Position numbers and translations under genes: made by a program. Shown in pieces: positions 22,670 through 35,254 of a DNA stretch of 64,000 bases. Source of the stretch: Inia geoffrensis (Eukaryota > Chordata > Mammalia > Artiodactyla > Iniidae); assembly GCA_036417435.1 (NCBI GenBank), contig CM070905.1, positions 25,769,592 to 25,833,591 on the forward strand. The letters run 5' to 3'. The notes beneath the pieces were generated by a model that worked only from the letters and a program-made list of their open reading frames with translations, made no database searches and was not told the origin of the DNA. How positions within the stretch are numbered: the stretch's first letter is position 1; each line of letters starts with the position of its first letter.

Positions 22670-23340
22670 TTGCCATTTTTGTGTGTCTGAGTTTATCCAT
22701 TTTAATTTCTTTTGTTCTGCACTATAGTTAATTATGGTAAATATATCCCTGAGATGTTTTTAATAATCACAGATTTAGAATGTCACACAAATTTGGAAAA
22801 TTTTTTCTCTTGTATTCCACTAAGTGCAGCCATTTGTAATTCACTTTGGAAGTTCCCAAATTCTGGATTCAGAAAGACAGTCTGAATTTCATACCTCTGT
22901 GTGTGTGCATGTATGTGCACTACTAAATAAATAAGATAATTTAGATTGATAGTAGCTAAGTCTTTGACATATATAAGTAGCTACTGTGCAAGTCAATTAT
23001 ATATACATTAACATAAATTAATTATATATAGACACATAAACATATTTCTTATCATATAACAGATTTAATATGGCTAGTGTGATATAATTTTTGAATTAAG
23101 TAACATGTACCCTGCAATAAAACAGAATAAGAAAGTTTCCTTTCAGCTCTTACAGAAGAATTTTTATCATGATGAGTTATATAAAGAATGTTTCAATAAC
23201 CCACTCTTAATTTCAATGGAAACAAGCCACAGGAATTTTCCTACGTAACTGAAATAGCCACTTAGATTTTTGCTTTTTTTAAATAAATGGATTTAAAATG
23301 GAAAACTGGTCTAGCTAAGCTACAATAATATTTACTAAAT
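22670..23340. other. Unannotated sequence
   Basis: AT-rich DNA with ATATAT stretches near 23000. Nothing recognised. Confidence 0.45.
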
Positions 23341-23352
23341 TATTAGACTTGG

Positions 23353-23376
23353 TAAGTCTAGTAATTACTAGACTTA
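23353..23376. repeat. Perfect 24-bp palindrome
   Basis: TAAGTCTAGTAA at 23353-23364 is followed immediately by its reverse complement TTACTAGACTTA at 23365-23376. A related half (ATTAGACTT) lies just upstream at 23342. No transposon context is visible. Confidence 0.9.
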
Positions 23377-23379
23377 TGT

Positions 23380-24270
23380 CAACTGGGATCAAGTAGTCAC
23401 TTTGAAATTTCATAGGGCAGAAAAAAATAGCTACATGTTTTTCTGGCCATTTGCTATAGACTTGACAAACTGGGCTGGATTAATTTTCTCTTATTGCTCT
23501 CCCTTGTTACTTTTTTCTTTCCAACTAATTTATTTTTTCCTCACATGATGATGCACATTTCTTTTGGAGTCATGATACATATGCTAAACTCCTGTATTCC
23601 ATATATAAAGAAAAAGGCACATCTGTATAGTTTCTGGTTATTTATGCTTATTATTTGGATACGATTAAACTGGTCTGAAGCAAAATTTATTTTATTTTTA
23701 TATAAAAATATATCTATGATTTTGGACTCATGTCTGTAAATTATTTGTTCATTTAATTCACCAGAAGTTTTTAAAAAGTGCATCACTTACATATTTCTCT
23801 TTAATATTACCTAGGAAATGCACCATATAAAGAATCAGAAGCAATCCATTAAATAAAACCTTACCAGAGGTTTATGTTGCTAATTAGAATTGGACTAGCA
23901 CCACCCCAATCATTTCAAATTTGTAAACTCACTCAAAGGAAATGTTATCTTTAGAGCAAGGGTGCCAAATGTGGAATATTTTAATCTTTCTGAGTTTTCA
24001 TTGTGTTCTTGTTCAGAACATATGGGCTTCTTATGCATAATGGGAAACTAAAAAACTAAGGTCACCCAGACTGTATATGACAAGTTCGACTAGCAGCTAG
24101 ATCTCTTGTATCCTCTTCAAACAGACAAAGGACACTCAGTGTGCTAATCTATGAAGTACTGGGGGAGCCATGGTAGCAGTCAAAACATGGAGAGAGTAAC
24201 ATGATCTTTATGAAAAAAAAATTCAAATTATAGTCCTAACTAGTTCCACGCAGGTTTTCTCGAAACGACT
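23380..24270. other. Unannotated sequence
   Basis: The frames at 23494-23739 and 23541-23786 overlap on opposite strands and show no domain. Nothing else recognised. Confidence 0.45.
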
Positions 24271-24271
24271 G

Positions 24272-24498
24272 CTGTCTCTTTAGTTTTTTTTGTTTTGTGG
24301 TACGTGGGCCTCTCCCTGTTGTGGCCTCTCCCGTTGCGGAGCACAGGCTTCGGACGCGCAGGCTCAGCGGCCATGGCTCAGGGGCCCAGCTGTTCCGCGG
24401 CATGTGGGATCCTCCCCGACTGGGGCATGAACCCGTGTCCCCTGCATCGGCAGGCGGACTCTCAACCACTGCGCCACCAGGGAAGCCCTGTCTCTTTA
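24272..24498 (-). mobile_element. SINE C: short CHR-type SINE with 11-bp target-site duplication
   Basis: T-rich tail at 24283-24297, body CTCCCTGTTGTGGCCTCTCC, head ending CACCAGGGAAGCCC at about 24488. Duplicated target CTGTCTCTTTA at 24272-24282 and 24488-24498 is exact. Complete, minus strand, low divergence from SINEs A, E, G and H. The 99-, 121- and 147-residue frames here are SINE read-through. Confidence 0.95.
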
Positions 24499-24499
24499 A

Positions 24500-25685
24500 T
24501 TTTGAGATCATCAGTCCACGCACAATCATTAACACTAAAAAGAATACATTTCATTACCCTTCCTTCTCAGAATCTCTATTCTCTGTCCTTCCAGAAATCT
24601 CCCCATCTCCCAGCTGTGGGGATTTTGGTAGATATGAATTCATGCAACTTAAATTCTCTTAAAAACTCTTTTTTAGAAAAGAAAGAGCAAATGCAAGAGC
24701 CAAAGAGAAAGAGAGCGAGCGAGCGAGTTTCCTCATAAAACCCCAGGAATATCAATTTTAGAATTGTACCTATATTCCATTCAATTTATTTTGAGGGAAT
24801 GACTCATTTGTTCACATGACATTCCTAAGATGAAGAGAAAATGTGTTTTGTTACCTTTGGTTGTAGACAGGAGTGGGCATTGTGCAGTAACAGCTGGGAT
24901 TGTGTAGAGTTTAAATATGATTTTATGATTGCCATGCACATTTTTAGAGAGACTAAATAAAGATTTAATTCTTCAATATTAAAATGTGCTAAAATCTCTT
25001 GATATTTATTCTTTGGCTGCTTTTTCAAGCATCTTAAAACATGTTTCATATACAGTATTAGACTAAGCGATTATTCAGATATAATTATCTCTTAATTCAC
25101 TTGTCTATTTATATATTTATGGAGTTCGTTTCCAAGCAATCTTCAAGTAATATTTTTTTCCTTTAAACTGTGTGAGGTATTTGACTGGAAGTTTTCAATC
25201 TTAGGTTTTTTGTCATAATTGTTTAGCAAATGGTCTCGTGTCATCATCGTCATCACATTATCAGCAGTAGTAGTAGTAACAGTGATGCAAAAACTAGCAT
25301 TGTTATTTTGTGGTTTACAAAGAAGTTCATGATTGCCCTGTGAAAAATGTAAAATCCAATATTCATTAACATTTATTTTTTAAAGTTTCACGTAATTTCA
25401 TTAATTTAAAATCTTATATTAATGGAACATAGTTTAAGGAAGTTTAATGTACAGCAATTTAAGGACAAAAACCAGGACCCAATTCTGTTTGCTTCTAGTA
25501 TTTTTCCTATGACTAGCTGATTTTTACTTAGTTGCAATTACATGTTATACACATTTTTAAATTTTTGCCTTTTTAATTTATCATTATTTTAAAATTCTGC
25601 TCTCAAATCTCGAAAAGACCCTTTTAAGAAAGAAAGAATGCCATGATGATTAAGCATATTAAAGAAAACATTTCAACTAATCAAC
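24500..25685. other. Unannotated sequence
   Basis: A short (GAGC)n run lies at ~24711-24727 and a CATCATCGTCATCA / AGTAGTAGTAGTA stretch at ~25240-25278. Otherwise nothing recognised. Confidence 0.45.
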
Positions 25686-25689
25686 TCTT

Positions 25690-26060
25690 AAGGAATCACA
25701 AATTCATATGTGATTTGGAATATTTCTTGCCTGTCAATTCTGTAAAACGATTTTTAAAGATAATTCCTAATGGTGGACAAAATTCAGAGAAACACGCTTT
25801 CTCACACATCAGTAAAGAGAAGGAGAATAAATGGTCACAACAGTTTGGGAAAGCACTGTGAAAATATGTTACAAGACTGTAAACACATTCATATTATTTA
25901 GCCCAATAATTTGACTCTTGGGAAACAAACTCAAGGAAACAAGAAAAAGGCAGGCAAAAATATATATATTTCAGTATCTTTTTAAAAAAGCATAAAAATT
26001 AGGAAATGGTGTAGATGCTGAATAACATAAATATGATTAAATTACTTGCAGTCTGTTGCC
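25690..26060 (+). mobile_element. Old L1 3' part (sense)
   Basis: ATTTAGCCCAATAATTTGAC followed by GGAAACAAACTCAAGGAAAC and AAATTAGGAAATGGTGTAGA corresponds to the end of L1M ORF2, where the consensus reads roughly 'acccagcaattccactcttggg'. The surrounding purine bias agrees. Strongly decayed. Confidence 0.5.
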
Positions 26061-26064
26061 TTGA

Positions 26065-27145
26065 TTCAGTGTTACGCATTGATATACAATGCTCACCAAC
26101 AATATATTAAAATTATTTCTCTGTACTTCTCTTATACAGGCTCTTTTCCATGTTTTTGCTTTGTCCTCGATTTGGCTGATGTTAAAAACATCCAGAAGTA
26201 CAGAGTCTCTCTTCCTCTAATTGTTAAATGAAAGTCTAGGGCTTTAATTAGAAAACTCAACTTGTTTCTTCCTAAGCTAGTCTACTGTGTCAAGGAGGGG
26301 TGAGGTCTCAATCCCAGGGGCTTGTGACAGATCAATACCTCCACAATGCAGGCTGCTGTATAATGGAGCCAGAGTATAATGAACGCTGATGATGCGAGCA
26401 ACTATAGTTTTAGAAGAGAACTGGTGTTATCTAGGAGTCTAACTGCCATGTAGATGATCTTGTTTTATTCGGAAATTAAGGTATTTTTCTAGATTTTAAC
26501 AATGTGGGAAAAAATAGAAAATATATAATTTGAAAATAAAATTGTAAAATTTATGTGAAAAGAATGGGTGTGGGAGTGGTATATGGTCCCTAGAGAGGCT
26601 GAGGAATATGAACATGGGGACTCCATTTAATGAAATCACCAGCATAGTAGTCATAGCCCTTGGCTGTGTATATTGGCGTCTCATATACAACTGTGCAGCA
26701 AATGCATGGCTGGAAACTGCTTCCCATTATCTGGAAGAGAAGCAATCATCAGGAGAGCACATGGCAAAAATATGTGAAAATGGCAACACAGAGGCATAAT
26801 TAAAGAACATTCCAGAAAATCTCTGAAGCCTTCTTACTAAACAGGATATTTCCTGTTTAAAAATATTTTCCAACTTTATGTAGATGAACTCTAATATTTT
26901 ATACATCATATACAGAATAACAGTAGAAAAATAGCTTTTTAAAATAGAGCTAAACCAAACACAAGGCATACAGTTAGTTATACATGTCTATATTTCAATT
27001 TTTGCACATATGTAAAGTGTCTGGATTTGTATATTCTCCATTAGAAGGCCTTAAAGTCAAGATACAAATATATACGTGTTTAAAAATAACTTAATTTTTA
27101 TAGGGCATATCACAAACTCCAGCTCTATAGCCATGTCAGGTCTGT
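26065..27145. other. Unannotated sequence
   Basis: No gene, repeat family or structured element recognised. Confidence 0.45.
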
Positions 27146-27149
27146 GATC

Positions 27150-27300
27150 TAGAGTCTGTGGGGCTTTGTCCTAGCTCTGCCACAGGAATGTTTATGATTT
27201 TGGCAAGCTGACTTATTTCATTGTGTCTCTGTTTCATATAGGTAAACTGATACAGCAGGACTGGATTACGTCTAAAATTTTCTCTGGTTCTACATGGCTA
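27150..27300 (+). mobile_element. MIR: MIR SINE fragment (sense)
   Basis: TGTCCTAGCTCTGCCACAGG, ATTTTGGCAAGCTGACTTAT and GTGTCTCTGTTTCATATAGG follow MIR order (tRNA-like head to core). Confidence 0.7.
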
Positions 27301-27374
27301 TTGTTCAATAATTCTACTAAACACATAGTTCTTCCAGTAGAGCGTGCACATTTTATTCTGAAGTGTGTACGCAT

Positions 27375-27460
27375 AAATACATGATAATTGATTTAACAAA
27401 TACTGAGTTTCTAGTCAGCTGGGGCACTAGGGATGCAGCGGTCAACAAGAAATATGGACT
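27375..27460 (-). mobile_element. L2 3' end fragment, antisense
   Basis: TTAACAAATACTGAGTTTCTA and GCACTAGGGATGCAGCGGTC match the antisense L2 tail (ATTTATTGAGCACC...; ACTGGGGATACAGC). Confidence 0.5.
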
Positions 27461-27464
27461 CTAT

Positions 27465-29990
27465 TTCTTTATTAGTGTACTATTTGAGGTATAAGAAGGT
27501 GGTAAATTTAATTTTTTCTCCAATTTCTACCTTTAACCCTAGAAGAATTAGTTCAGCTTCCTACCCCTGGCATGTATGTATGTGTTATGTACCTATGTAC
27601 GTGTGTGTGCTGTATACATGGGTGGTGGTCAGGAACTACTTCTTAAGGAATCATTTCAGCTTAATATCCCAGAGGAAGGTAGCAGCATGAAAACTCATTT
27701 TAGGTTCATAAATTGGAAGCCCACAGGCCCCATCCAGAACATAGATATGTTTTCTTTGATCCCACCATGCTTTAAAACATTTTTATTAACGGACAATATA
27801 AAGTTGGAAGATTTTAAGTAATAAAATATATTTCCAGTTTCTTTCATAAGCTAGAAGACTCAGCCAGTTTAACAGCATGACCTAATAGCTAGAGCTGGGT
27901 ACACTAGAGGCGTTACGGCAAAGCCCCAATCATTAAGTTCCCCGTCACTCGCTAATGGATTATACTGGGTCCGCTCTGCTTAAAGGGTCTGTCTCTCACT
28001 GTCGTTTGAGATTTGAATGCTAGCCTACAGGTCTGAGAAACCGCAAGTTCCTTAATATGTTAGGGCTCAGCTCAGTTAGGGATCTGATTTATAAACGTCA
28101 GAACCCAGTCTAACAAATTTAGCAAAAACTGTTTGATAACACAGAGTAGATGGTATTCATGAACTGTAGGAGAAGCCAAACACCTGGCTTGGAAGCTATG
28201 CCACCAAGAACAACAGCCACATCATACCTATAGGCTGACAATGGGAGCTGTTCTGCTTCTGCATGGGCTCCACATCTGACACCGTGTCATGAGGCCTGCA
28301 GTGGTGTCACTGGGCTTCTGGCACTACTGCAGAGAGCTTTTCATTTTTTGATAGCACGCCACCACCCTCTCCAGCCATACTGAATCTGCTCAAGGCCACC
28401 ATCCTCCTGTTACGTTCTTCTGAGTGATCCTTTGAAGGATTCTAAGCCACACACAAACCTATGATGTATCTCTAAGCAAGGCTGCAGGGGTAAATCCAGG
28501 CTTCTACCTTGCTGGGGCAGGATGAACAAAATGGAAAATCGACAAAATACTGAAAGTGTCTTCAAAAGACACTTGGCATTTAAGGACTAAGGACTTGTAA
28601 TAAATGTGTATATGTCTAAAGGCATATAGTGAGCTGCCCTGGTAAAGATGAAATTTGAAACCACTTCTCCTGTGCCCGAATCCACTATTTATCCATGCCT
28701 CTGGTCTATATTTATAGAAAACTCTAATCCCAAGGGAACAGTCTGAAATGGGAGAACTTCCGGGTACTGTAGGGAGCTTTTTATTTTTTAATTTTTAAAA
28801 CCTCCATTTAAAAACCAATATTTCTCAGAACACGCACATATTGACCATCCAATGCTTCCTGCATATAAACTCGGATAAGACTAGAAGACACCTGACACTG
28901 TTGGAAAACAAACCCCTAATGCATTACTGTTAGGTCAGGGAAGGCACGTAATGGTAACAAGGAATGAAGTTATCTTCCTCTCTGTAGCACGGATATCTTA
29001 TCCCAGGATTTATGCTTCATGAGGCCCCCAAATATGTCCTCTGAGTGTTACACGGCATCATTTAATTTCACACTGAGGTCTTAGTTTTTCCGTTAGAAAA
29101 TGAATTATTCTGATAAGTGAAAATAACAATGTACTTTAACTTTCCGTACCTATGATGATGGGGTAGATAGCACAGGATATAAAACTGTTGAAAGTAAGAA
29201 TGTGTGTGTGTATTTTGAATGAGTGAATGCTTTTAATAACCGGCTTTCAGATCATCTGAATAGTTACAGAAAGCTGAGCTGAGATAGCTTCCACATCCTC
29301 AATCGTATTTTTTTTTCACATTGTAATGAGATAAATAAAATGTCCTCCTTCTTTTGCCAAGACAAGTAGAGGTATCAATTATCTGAAATGTGATTTAATC
29401 TCTTTTGTGTGTCAGGCCAAGAGTAAAGAAGGGATGCAGACAGGAAAAAAAAGAGCCATAATCAAGAAATCATAAATAATTACATCCAGAGGTCTAGTCT
29501 AAGTAGCTCATTCAGACTTTTGTTTGTCTTCGTCCAACTATATGACTTACAAAAGTGGTGCTTAAATGGGTGAATAAATGATCTTTTCACAAGCTGGAAG
29601 AAATGCGGCTTACTATCTGATCACTGGTCGCTGCTCGGTGAAGGCTGAGGAAGCAAGGGAGGGGGCAGAACAGCGGCTCAGAGAAGCGGATCTGGAATAA
29701 AACTGAGATTGTGAGGCAGGAAAGAGCACCCAGGAGGGCCAATTGAGTGTCTGGAGACCAGTCACTTCCTTTGGCTTATTTTATTACAAAATGTGTTGTA
29801 GGAAAGAAATGACTGAAAATGAATAGCCTCACCTTCCATGCGTATTCAGGCAGCCAGCCCCAGTTAGAAGTGTGTTTTGTTTTTCATTCCATGCACAGAG
29901 AATTGTGAAGATAAGGATTCTTTAAGATATCACAGTCCTAATTCTTAGAATTATACCATTTTGAAATAAGCACATTGAGATAATGGCAGA
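27465..29990. other. Unannotated sequence
   Basis: No family or gene recognised in 2.5 kb. A small hairpin is at 28554-28574 (AAGTGTCTT / AAGACACTT, 3-nt spacer). The block around 28180-28500 is more GC-rich than its surroundings, without a coding frame. Confidence 0.45.
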
Positions 29991-29994
29991 GTAC

Positions 29995-30109
29995 CTTAAT
30001 CTTTCTTCTCTTTTGTTTCTCTTTTTCTCTCTCTTCCTCTACCTCCTATTCTTGCTCCTTCTTAGTCTGTCTCTGTTTCTCTCTCTTGCTCTCTCTCTCT
30101 CTCTCTTGC

Positions 30110-30150
<41 letters not shown>
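29995..30150. repeat. Polypyrimidine tract ending in (TC)n(CA)n
   Basis: About 80 bp of C/T-rich sequence leads into interrupted (TC)n at ~30080-30131 and (CA)n at ~30131-30149. The leucine/serine-rich frame at 29983-30189 is a translation of it. Confidence 0.9.
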
Positions 30151-30154
30151 CTCT

Positions 30155-31310
30155 CAAGCATGCACCTAGACACAACTAGCACTGCATAACAACAGAAATT
30201 GACAAATTGACCCTGGCTCTTTCGAATAAAAAGAGCATACTTAAATGCTTAAAAATGCCAGCATACTTTATAATGTCTAGTACTGCTCATGGTGAATCTG
30301 ACTATAGTTAAGTATATTGTAAGATTGCCTCCTGCAAAAAAAAGAAAAAAAAAATCCCTAAGTTGTTTACTATCTATTGAGAAATCTACACCTTTTATTT
30401 TCTATCCTGAAAATCTCTCTTTAAATTACCAGAGTGGCCCTTCATGGTGTATTCTGTTATTGAGTAGACCAACCTATGATGATCTTACAATATCATAGCT
30501 GGGGTAAGAAAGCCTGCATAGACCATGTGCATAAGAGATAGAAAATAATTCCCTTTATTTTTGGAATAGTATGATGATATTTCCATAGTAAGCAAAAAAA
30601 ATGTACACCTGTGTATTTTTGCCTGGTTTAAAACCTGGTCTCATAATCTCTAAACTTTTTGTATCTGGTAATGGAGGCTGGGGTTGGGAGTGGACACAAG
30701 GGAAATGCTGACACCAGAGGACAGTGGACAGAGGAGAGCATCCCCGGAGTCACGGTTGAGTGCACACAGGCACAGCAAGGTTGCTGAGCTGATGCCCTTT
30801 GCTGGAGCTGCACCTTTCTTTATCTCTGTAGCATTTCCTATTATTCACCAAGTCACCTTTAAGAACAGCACTCTTCTTGCTGGATGCAGTGCTTAGTTAG
30901 GTTCTCTCTATTACTGTTCTGATTTCTTCATCTCCTTCTTACCTCCCAAGCCACTGTTTCTTACCTCCACTGAGGTCATTTTCCTTCTCTCTGTGGACAT
31001 TTTATTGATGTTGTAATTGTACAGGCTTAGTTACCACCTCTCTTTAAATTCCTAAATCGGTACTTTCATTCCCAACCTCCCTTCCAAGCTCAAGCCATAC
31101 ATTTCAAACTTAGAGTTCAGTTGTAAAGTAACTCCTCTTGTGGCTTCTGCGTTTTGTTATTACTCTTGGCCTTGAAAACTCAAATTATTCATTCATTATT
31201 CCTTCAGCCTTAGCACTAACCCCTAAATCCAGTGAGTTGCAAGTCTTGTTTTATTCATTTTTAATATTTATGCCAGAAATCTCTTTGTGATCCCTATTGT
31301 CCTCATTCTA
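30155..31310. other. Unannotated sequence
   Basis: Nothing recognised. The region 30660-30900 is GC-richer, and its two opposite-strand small frames show no domain. Confidence 0.4.
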
Positions 31311-31314
31311 GTTT

Positions 31315-31480
31315 AAGTCTCTCATTTCCTGACACCTGGACTATTGTTAACTGGTCTCTTGTCTTCTGTCCATTTCACTGTTTAGTCCAACCTTCAGGAA
31401 ATTACCACAGTACTCTTTCTTAAGTTACCATTCTGATTATGTACTCAGTCTTCTTTTATAAATCATCAGTAATTCAGTAA
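31315..31480 (+). mobile_element. L2-like fragment (weak)
   Basis: GACACCTGGACTATTGTTAA (31331) and CTGGTCTCTTGTCTTCTGTC resemble the L2 block that reads 'cctggattattgcaatagcctcctaactggtctccctg'. Flanking C/T-rich sequence at 30900-31790 may belong to the same old element. Confidence 0.4.
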
Positions 31481-31811
31481 ACGAATTTCCATATTAAAAA
31501 TGAAGTTGTAAGAGAACATCTCTTAAAATCTCCAAAAGTGTGGAGAACTGCTATCTAGAAATCACTCTTGATCCAAATGACCATCATCCTTGGCTCTTTA
31601 CCCCCTGCCTCTGTCCTAGACCAGGTTTTGAGGTTTCTCCTCATCCCCTTACACAAGCAAATAGGACAAGTTCATGTCTCAGTTCTGGCCAGTACTTTCC
31701 AATTAAACTATAGTGATCCATGATGCTGTCAAGTACCATCTAATTTGCACCTCCTCAATTACAAATGTTACCTGCTTTGGGACCCTAAAAGGGAAGAAAA
31801 CTGTTATTTTT

Positions 31812-31900
31812 TTTAGCACCTACTCTATGCCAAACATTTCACGTATCAGTTGACCTTAAATTTCCACTGCTATGTTATTATTATAAGATGACATGATAAA
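31812..31900 (-). mobile_element. MIR: MIR fragment, antisense
   Basis: AGCACCTACTCTATGCCAAA followed by ACATTTCACGTATCAGTTGA is the antisense MIR/L2 3' end. Confidence 0.55.
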
Positions 31901-31904
31901 AAGA

Positions 31905-33485
31905 TGCAAACCTTTCAAAGTGATTACTGAATTTGTTTTTAAAATCTCTAAATGCTGTGATTTCCCAAGACAACTTACTGTGAATATTGTTTCCCCAAGG
32001 TGTTGCTCTTGAGTGATTCAGACAGACACAGTTGATTAGGGCTTTACCGAATAAGATTAGTTATATTAAATTAACGTATTTTAAATGAGTAGTAAGTTCT
32101 AGTGTTCTAGTAAATCCAAGCATGTGCGTTCAATTCAGCTGGAAGATGATATACGGAACCTGAAAACAAATATGAGGCTATATTTCTATTTTTTTAATTT
32201 CTTTATCTCGAAAAATTCCTTTAGTATAGTTAGGAGGACATCCTTGAATGTCCTTGATGTAATAATTCAGGAACAGTTATGACTGGGTGACTCTGAAATG
32301 CACAATTCATAAATAAGAAGCCTGCTTTGGTGAGGTGTCATGCAGCTTCTGAGTCCAAAAGAGAAAGCTACCAACAGCAAGGTCTTTATGAACAGACTGA
32401 GTCAGTAAGACAGATTTGTACTCAGCATGGAAAGAACTTTAGGTCGCCAATGCTTATTTTCCATCATTCTTATTATATCTAGAAGTCAGTAATACCATCT
32501 ATAGCCCCGTCTTTACATAGAAAAGATATAATTTATCCGCATCATTCATCACCAGCCTCATCATTATCTCTAGCTCATTCCACAACAGATTATTTCTCTG
32601 TCCAAACACTCTGTGGATGTTACAGCAATAATTTAACATACAACTGAAGGGGTTCTCAGTCTTGTCAGTTACTTCTGATTGCCATTTCTCTTAATAATCC
32701 AGTGTTTTTTGTCTAAATCGATTCCATTCTTAGGAAGTCTGTTTATCGAATTTTATACTTGTTTATCCCCCTCTAGTTCTGACTTCAGTGTTACTTTATT
32801 TATAGAGTAATATTTCAATTTAATAAATAAGTTATATACAAATAAGACAGTTCCATAATATTTGTGGACCATAGTTCTTATTTTCATGCCATATGAAGTA
32901 CCCAACACATATTTTTTGTATGGTTTTACCTAGTCTGACATTTTACATTTCAAAATGTGCCCATTAACAGATAAATTTAAAAGCAGCATTCTTAAACTTT
33001 GGTGATAATATGAAGAGAAAAATGCTATCACTTTTGCTGGAATTGAAGTTTAGACTCAGTATAACCACTACAATCTAGGTAAATATCAAGTTGACAACAC
33101 GATGGTAGTTCTATCATGAGACCATTGACATGAGACTCCATGAAGTACCATATACCTCCCAGGCTTGTTTCTGAGTCTGGTATGGACATTTATTTTTAGG
33201 TGTTCTAGATTAAATATGTAAAACTGGGAAAGAAGCATGATCAAAGCCCAACCAGGAGAAGTCACAACCTGGGATCATCATGAATGAAGAAAACACTCTG
33301 GATTATCAGGATTTTTAAAATATCAGGCACTGGGATTTAAAGCTGTTTCTGCATCTCCCTGATCCCAGCATACTCACAAATAAACAGGCAAAGATCCCAA
33401 ATAAATGGGTGAGTGCATTAAAGTATCAATAGTGCTGCAAAAGTCAGAGGCTAATATAACTATGCCAAGGAGAGGAAATAAGTTT
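31905..33485. other. Unannotated sequence
   Basis: Ordinary AT-rich DNA. Nothing recognised. Confidence 0.45.
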
Positions 33486-33489
33486 TATT

Positions 33490-33560
33490 TTTATATAAAA
33501 ATATATATATATATATGTTATATATGACATATATATGTTATATATGACATATATATGTCC
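33490..33560. repeat. AT-rich tandem repeat, 20-bp period
   Basis: After an (AT)n stretch, the unit GTTATATATGACATATATAT is repeated twice in tandem, followed by a partial unit. The sequence is locally self-complementary, so it may be fragile or length-variable. Confidence 0.8.
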
Positions 33561-33564
33561 TAAA

Positions 33565-34135
33565 ATAGAAGGTAATTCCTAATTCTTAAGCAAATGATAT
33601 GAAGAGAAAAGTTGTAGTGAACTAGGGGCTTGAGAACGTTTTTAAGTGGGCAAGATGAACTCTCGCTGGTATTCCACTCTTTCTGATTGACTACAAATCC
33701 CTCTCCAAGGAAGCAGGCCCATTAAGAATATAAAGCATTCCAGTTCTACTCATAGGTAGGTAATACTCATGCGATTTTTTTTTTTTATGATCGATTTTGT
33801 ATTACAGATTTTGACCACCTCCTGATAATTGGACCCTGGCTAGGTGCAGCCTACATAGATAGATAGGCAGGAAAGACAATGTGACTGAGAACTAGAGAGC
33901 AACCTGTAAGAAAACAATTGGGGAGAAGAACTGCAAAAAGCATTCTAAATGGTAGAAACTTAATCTACCTATCATGGTCTATGAACTCTTTATTTTTCTA
34001 AATTATGCAGTACAGCATGATTGTGTGGGGATAGAACAAGGGTGGAGTATGTATTTAGTGCAAAGAAGATTTGATATGCTGTGCCACCTCGTATGAATAG
34101 TGATATGATGAACCCTAACTAAATTGGGATTTCAA
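33565..34135. other. Unannotated sequence
   Basis: Nothing recognised apart from a T run at ~33777-33787. Confidence 0.45.
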
Positions 34136-34139
34136 CGGA

Positions 34140-34290
34140 TTCAGAAGAGACTGCTTATTCATACAGTCATTAAAAATATCTATTAAACTTCTCAATGCCA
34201 AGCTCTGTGTCAGACATTAGAGAGCTAACAAGAAAAAGACACAGTACGTGTTCTCAGAGAACACACATTGTGGTAGGTAAAGAGGAACAC
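34140..34290 (-). mobile_element. L2 3' end fragment, antisense
   Basis: ATATCTATTAAACTTCTCAA, AAGCTCTGTGTCAGACATTA and TGTTCTCAGAGAACACACAT match the antisense L2 3' end in order (tail, GCCAGGCACTG, then the 'ccctgccctcatggagctta' part). Confidence 0.5.
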
Positions 34291-34489
34291 TAATATTTAC
34301 CAATTTAGTATTTAACCTCTTATGATAAAAGTCTTATGTTCTAGGTTATGGGAGAGCTTGTGAAGAATAACTCAGTTTGCCTAGAAGTGTTATGAAAGAT
34401 CTCAAGAGAAAAATATTTGGGTTGAACCTTATGAGGAAAATAAAAATATGTATTAGTGTGAAAGGCAACTCATTTTCTGAGAGGGTGTT

Positions 34490-34840
34490 ACAATTTGGGT
34501 TCTCTGTAAAGCCAACTCTAAAACAGATACTAGCTTGAAGAATGTTTATTAATGGGGTGCTCTTGGGATCAAACCCTATGGAAGCAAAGGAAGGGAGCAG
34601 GACAGAGTAGAGGATGAAGTCCAAGTGTGATGGAGGTCCAATTATAGACTTAGCCTACTCCATGGGGAGCTCTGGAACTAGAATGGACTGTCAGGGTTGT
34701 TCTGAGCTAGGCTTTATACCTCGTGTCAATCAATCATTACGTGAGTGCCACCCCAGGAGGGGGCAGCCCCCCCTAGGAGAGGCAGCTGAATTGGGACTGA
34801 CAACTAAATGATGCTGCCAACCAAACTCCCAGCAGTTGAG
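34490..34840. other. Unclassified repeat-like segment
   Basis: TTGGGTTCTCTGTAAAGCCA, GAATGTTTATTAATGGGGTG and GTGTCAATCAATCATTACGT look like a dispersed mammalian repeat, but I cannot name the family. The frame at 34346-34624 (minus) overlaps it without any domain. Confidence 0.3.
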
Positions 34841-35254
34841 TTGCAGGTCCTACGTTGAAGAGGAACTGAAGCATATCACAATGACCATCACAGAGGTGAT
34901 ATGAGTGGAGACTTGAGCATGGTGGAGAAGGTTTGGAAGATGATAATCGGAAAACGTGGATGAAATACACATTATAGAAGTGTCTGGGAAAATTGAGGGT
35001 GCAGTAGAGGTTGGTTACTATGTTGGAGATGTCAAGTCCTGTCACCCCTCTGGGACAGCACCAGGGATCTGAGGAATTCTAAGTAGCAGACCTTGGGAAA
35101 TGGTGCAGGTTTGTGAACAAGGAAATTCCGCAGAAATTGGAGGAGACATAAATGTGTCTTTAGCTGAGGGGCAATGACCCCTGTAAGTTCTTGTGAGAGG
35201 CAAGACAATTCAATTTCCATGGTAACTATATTGCTAGAAACATACAATGGAGGT

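Noticed and set aside
24236..24738. 147-residue frame, the longest in the window
   Set aside because: It starts in SINE C and runs on through unique DNA, with no domain.
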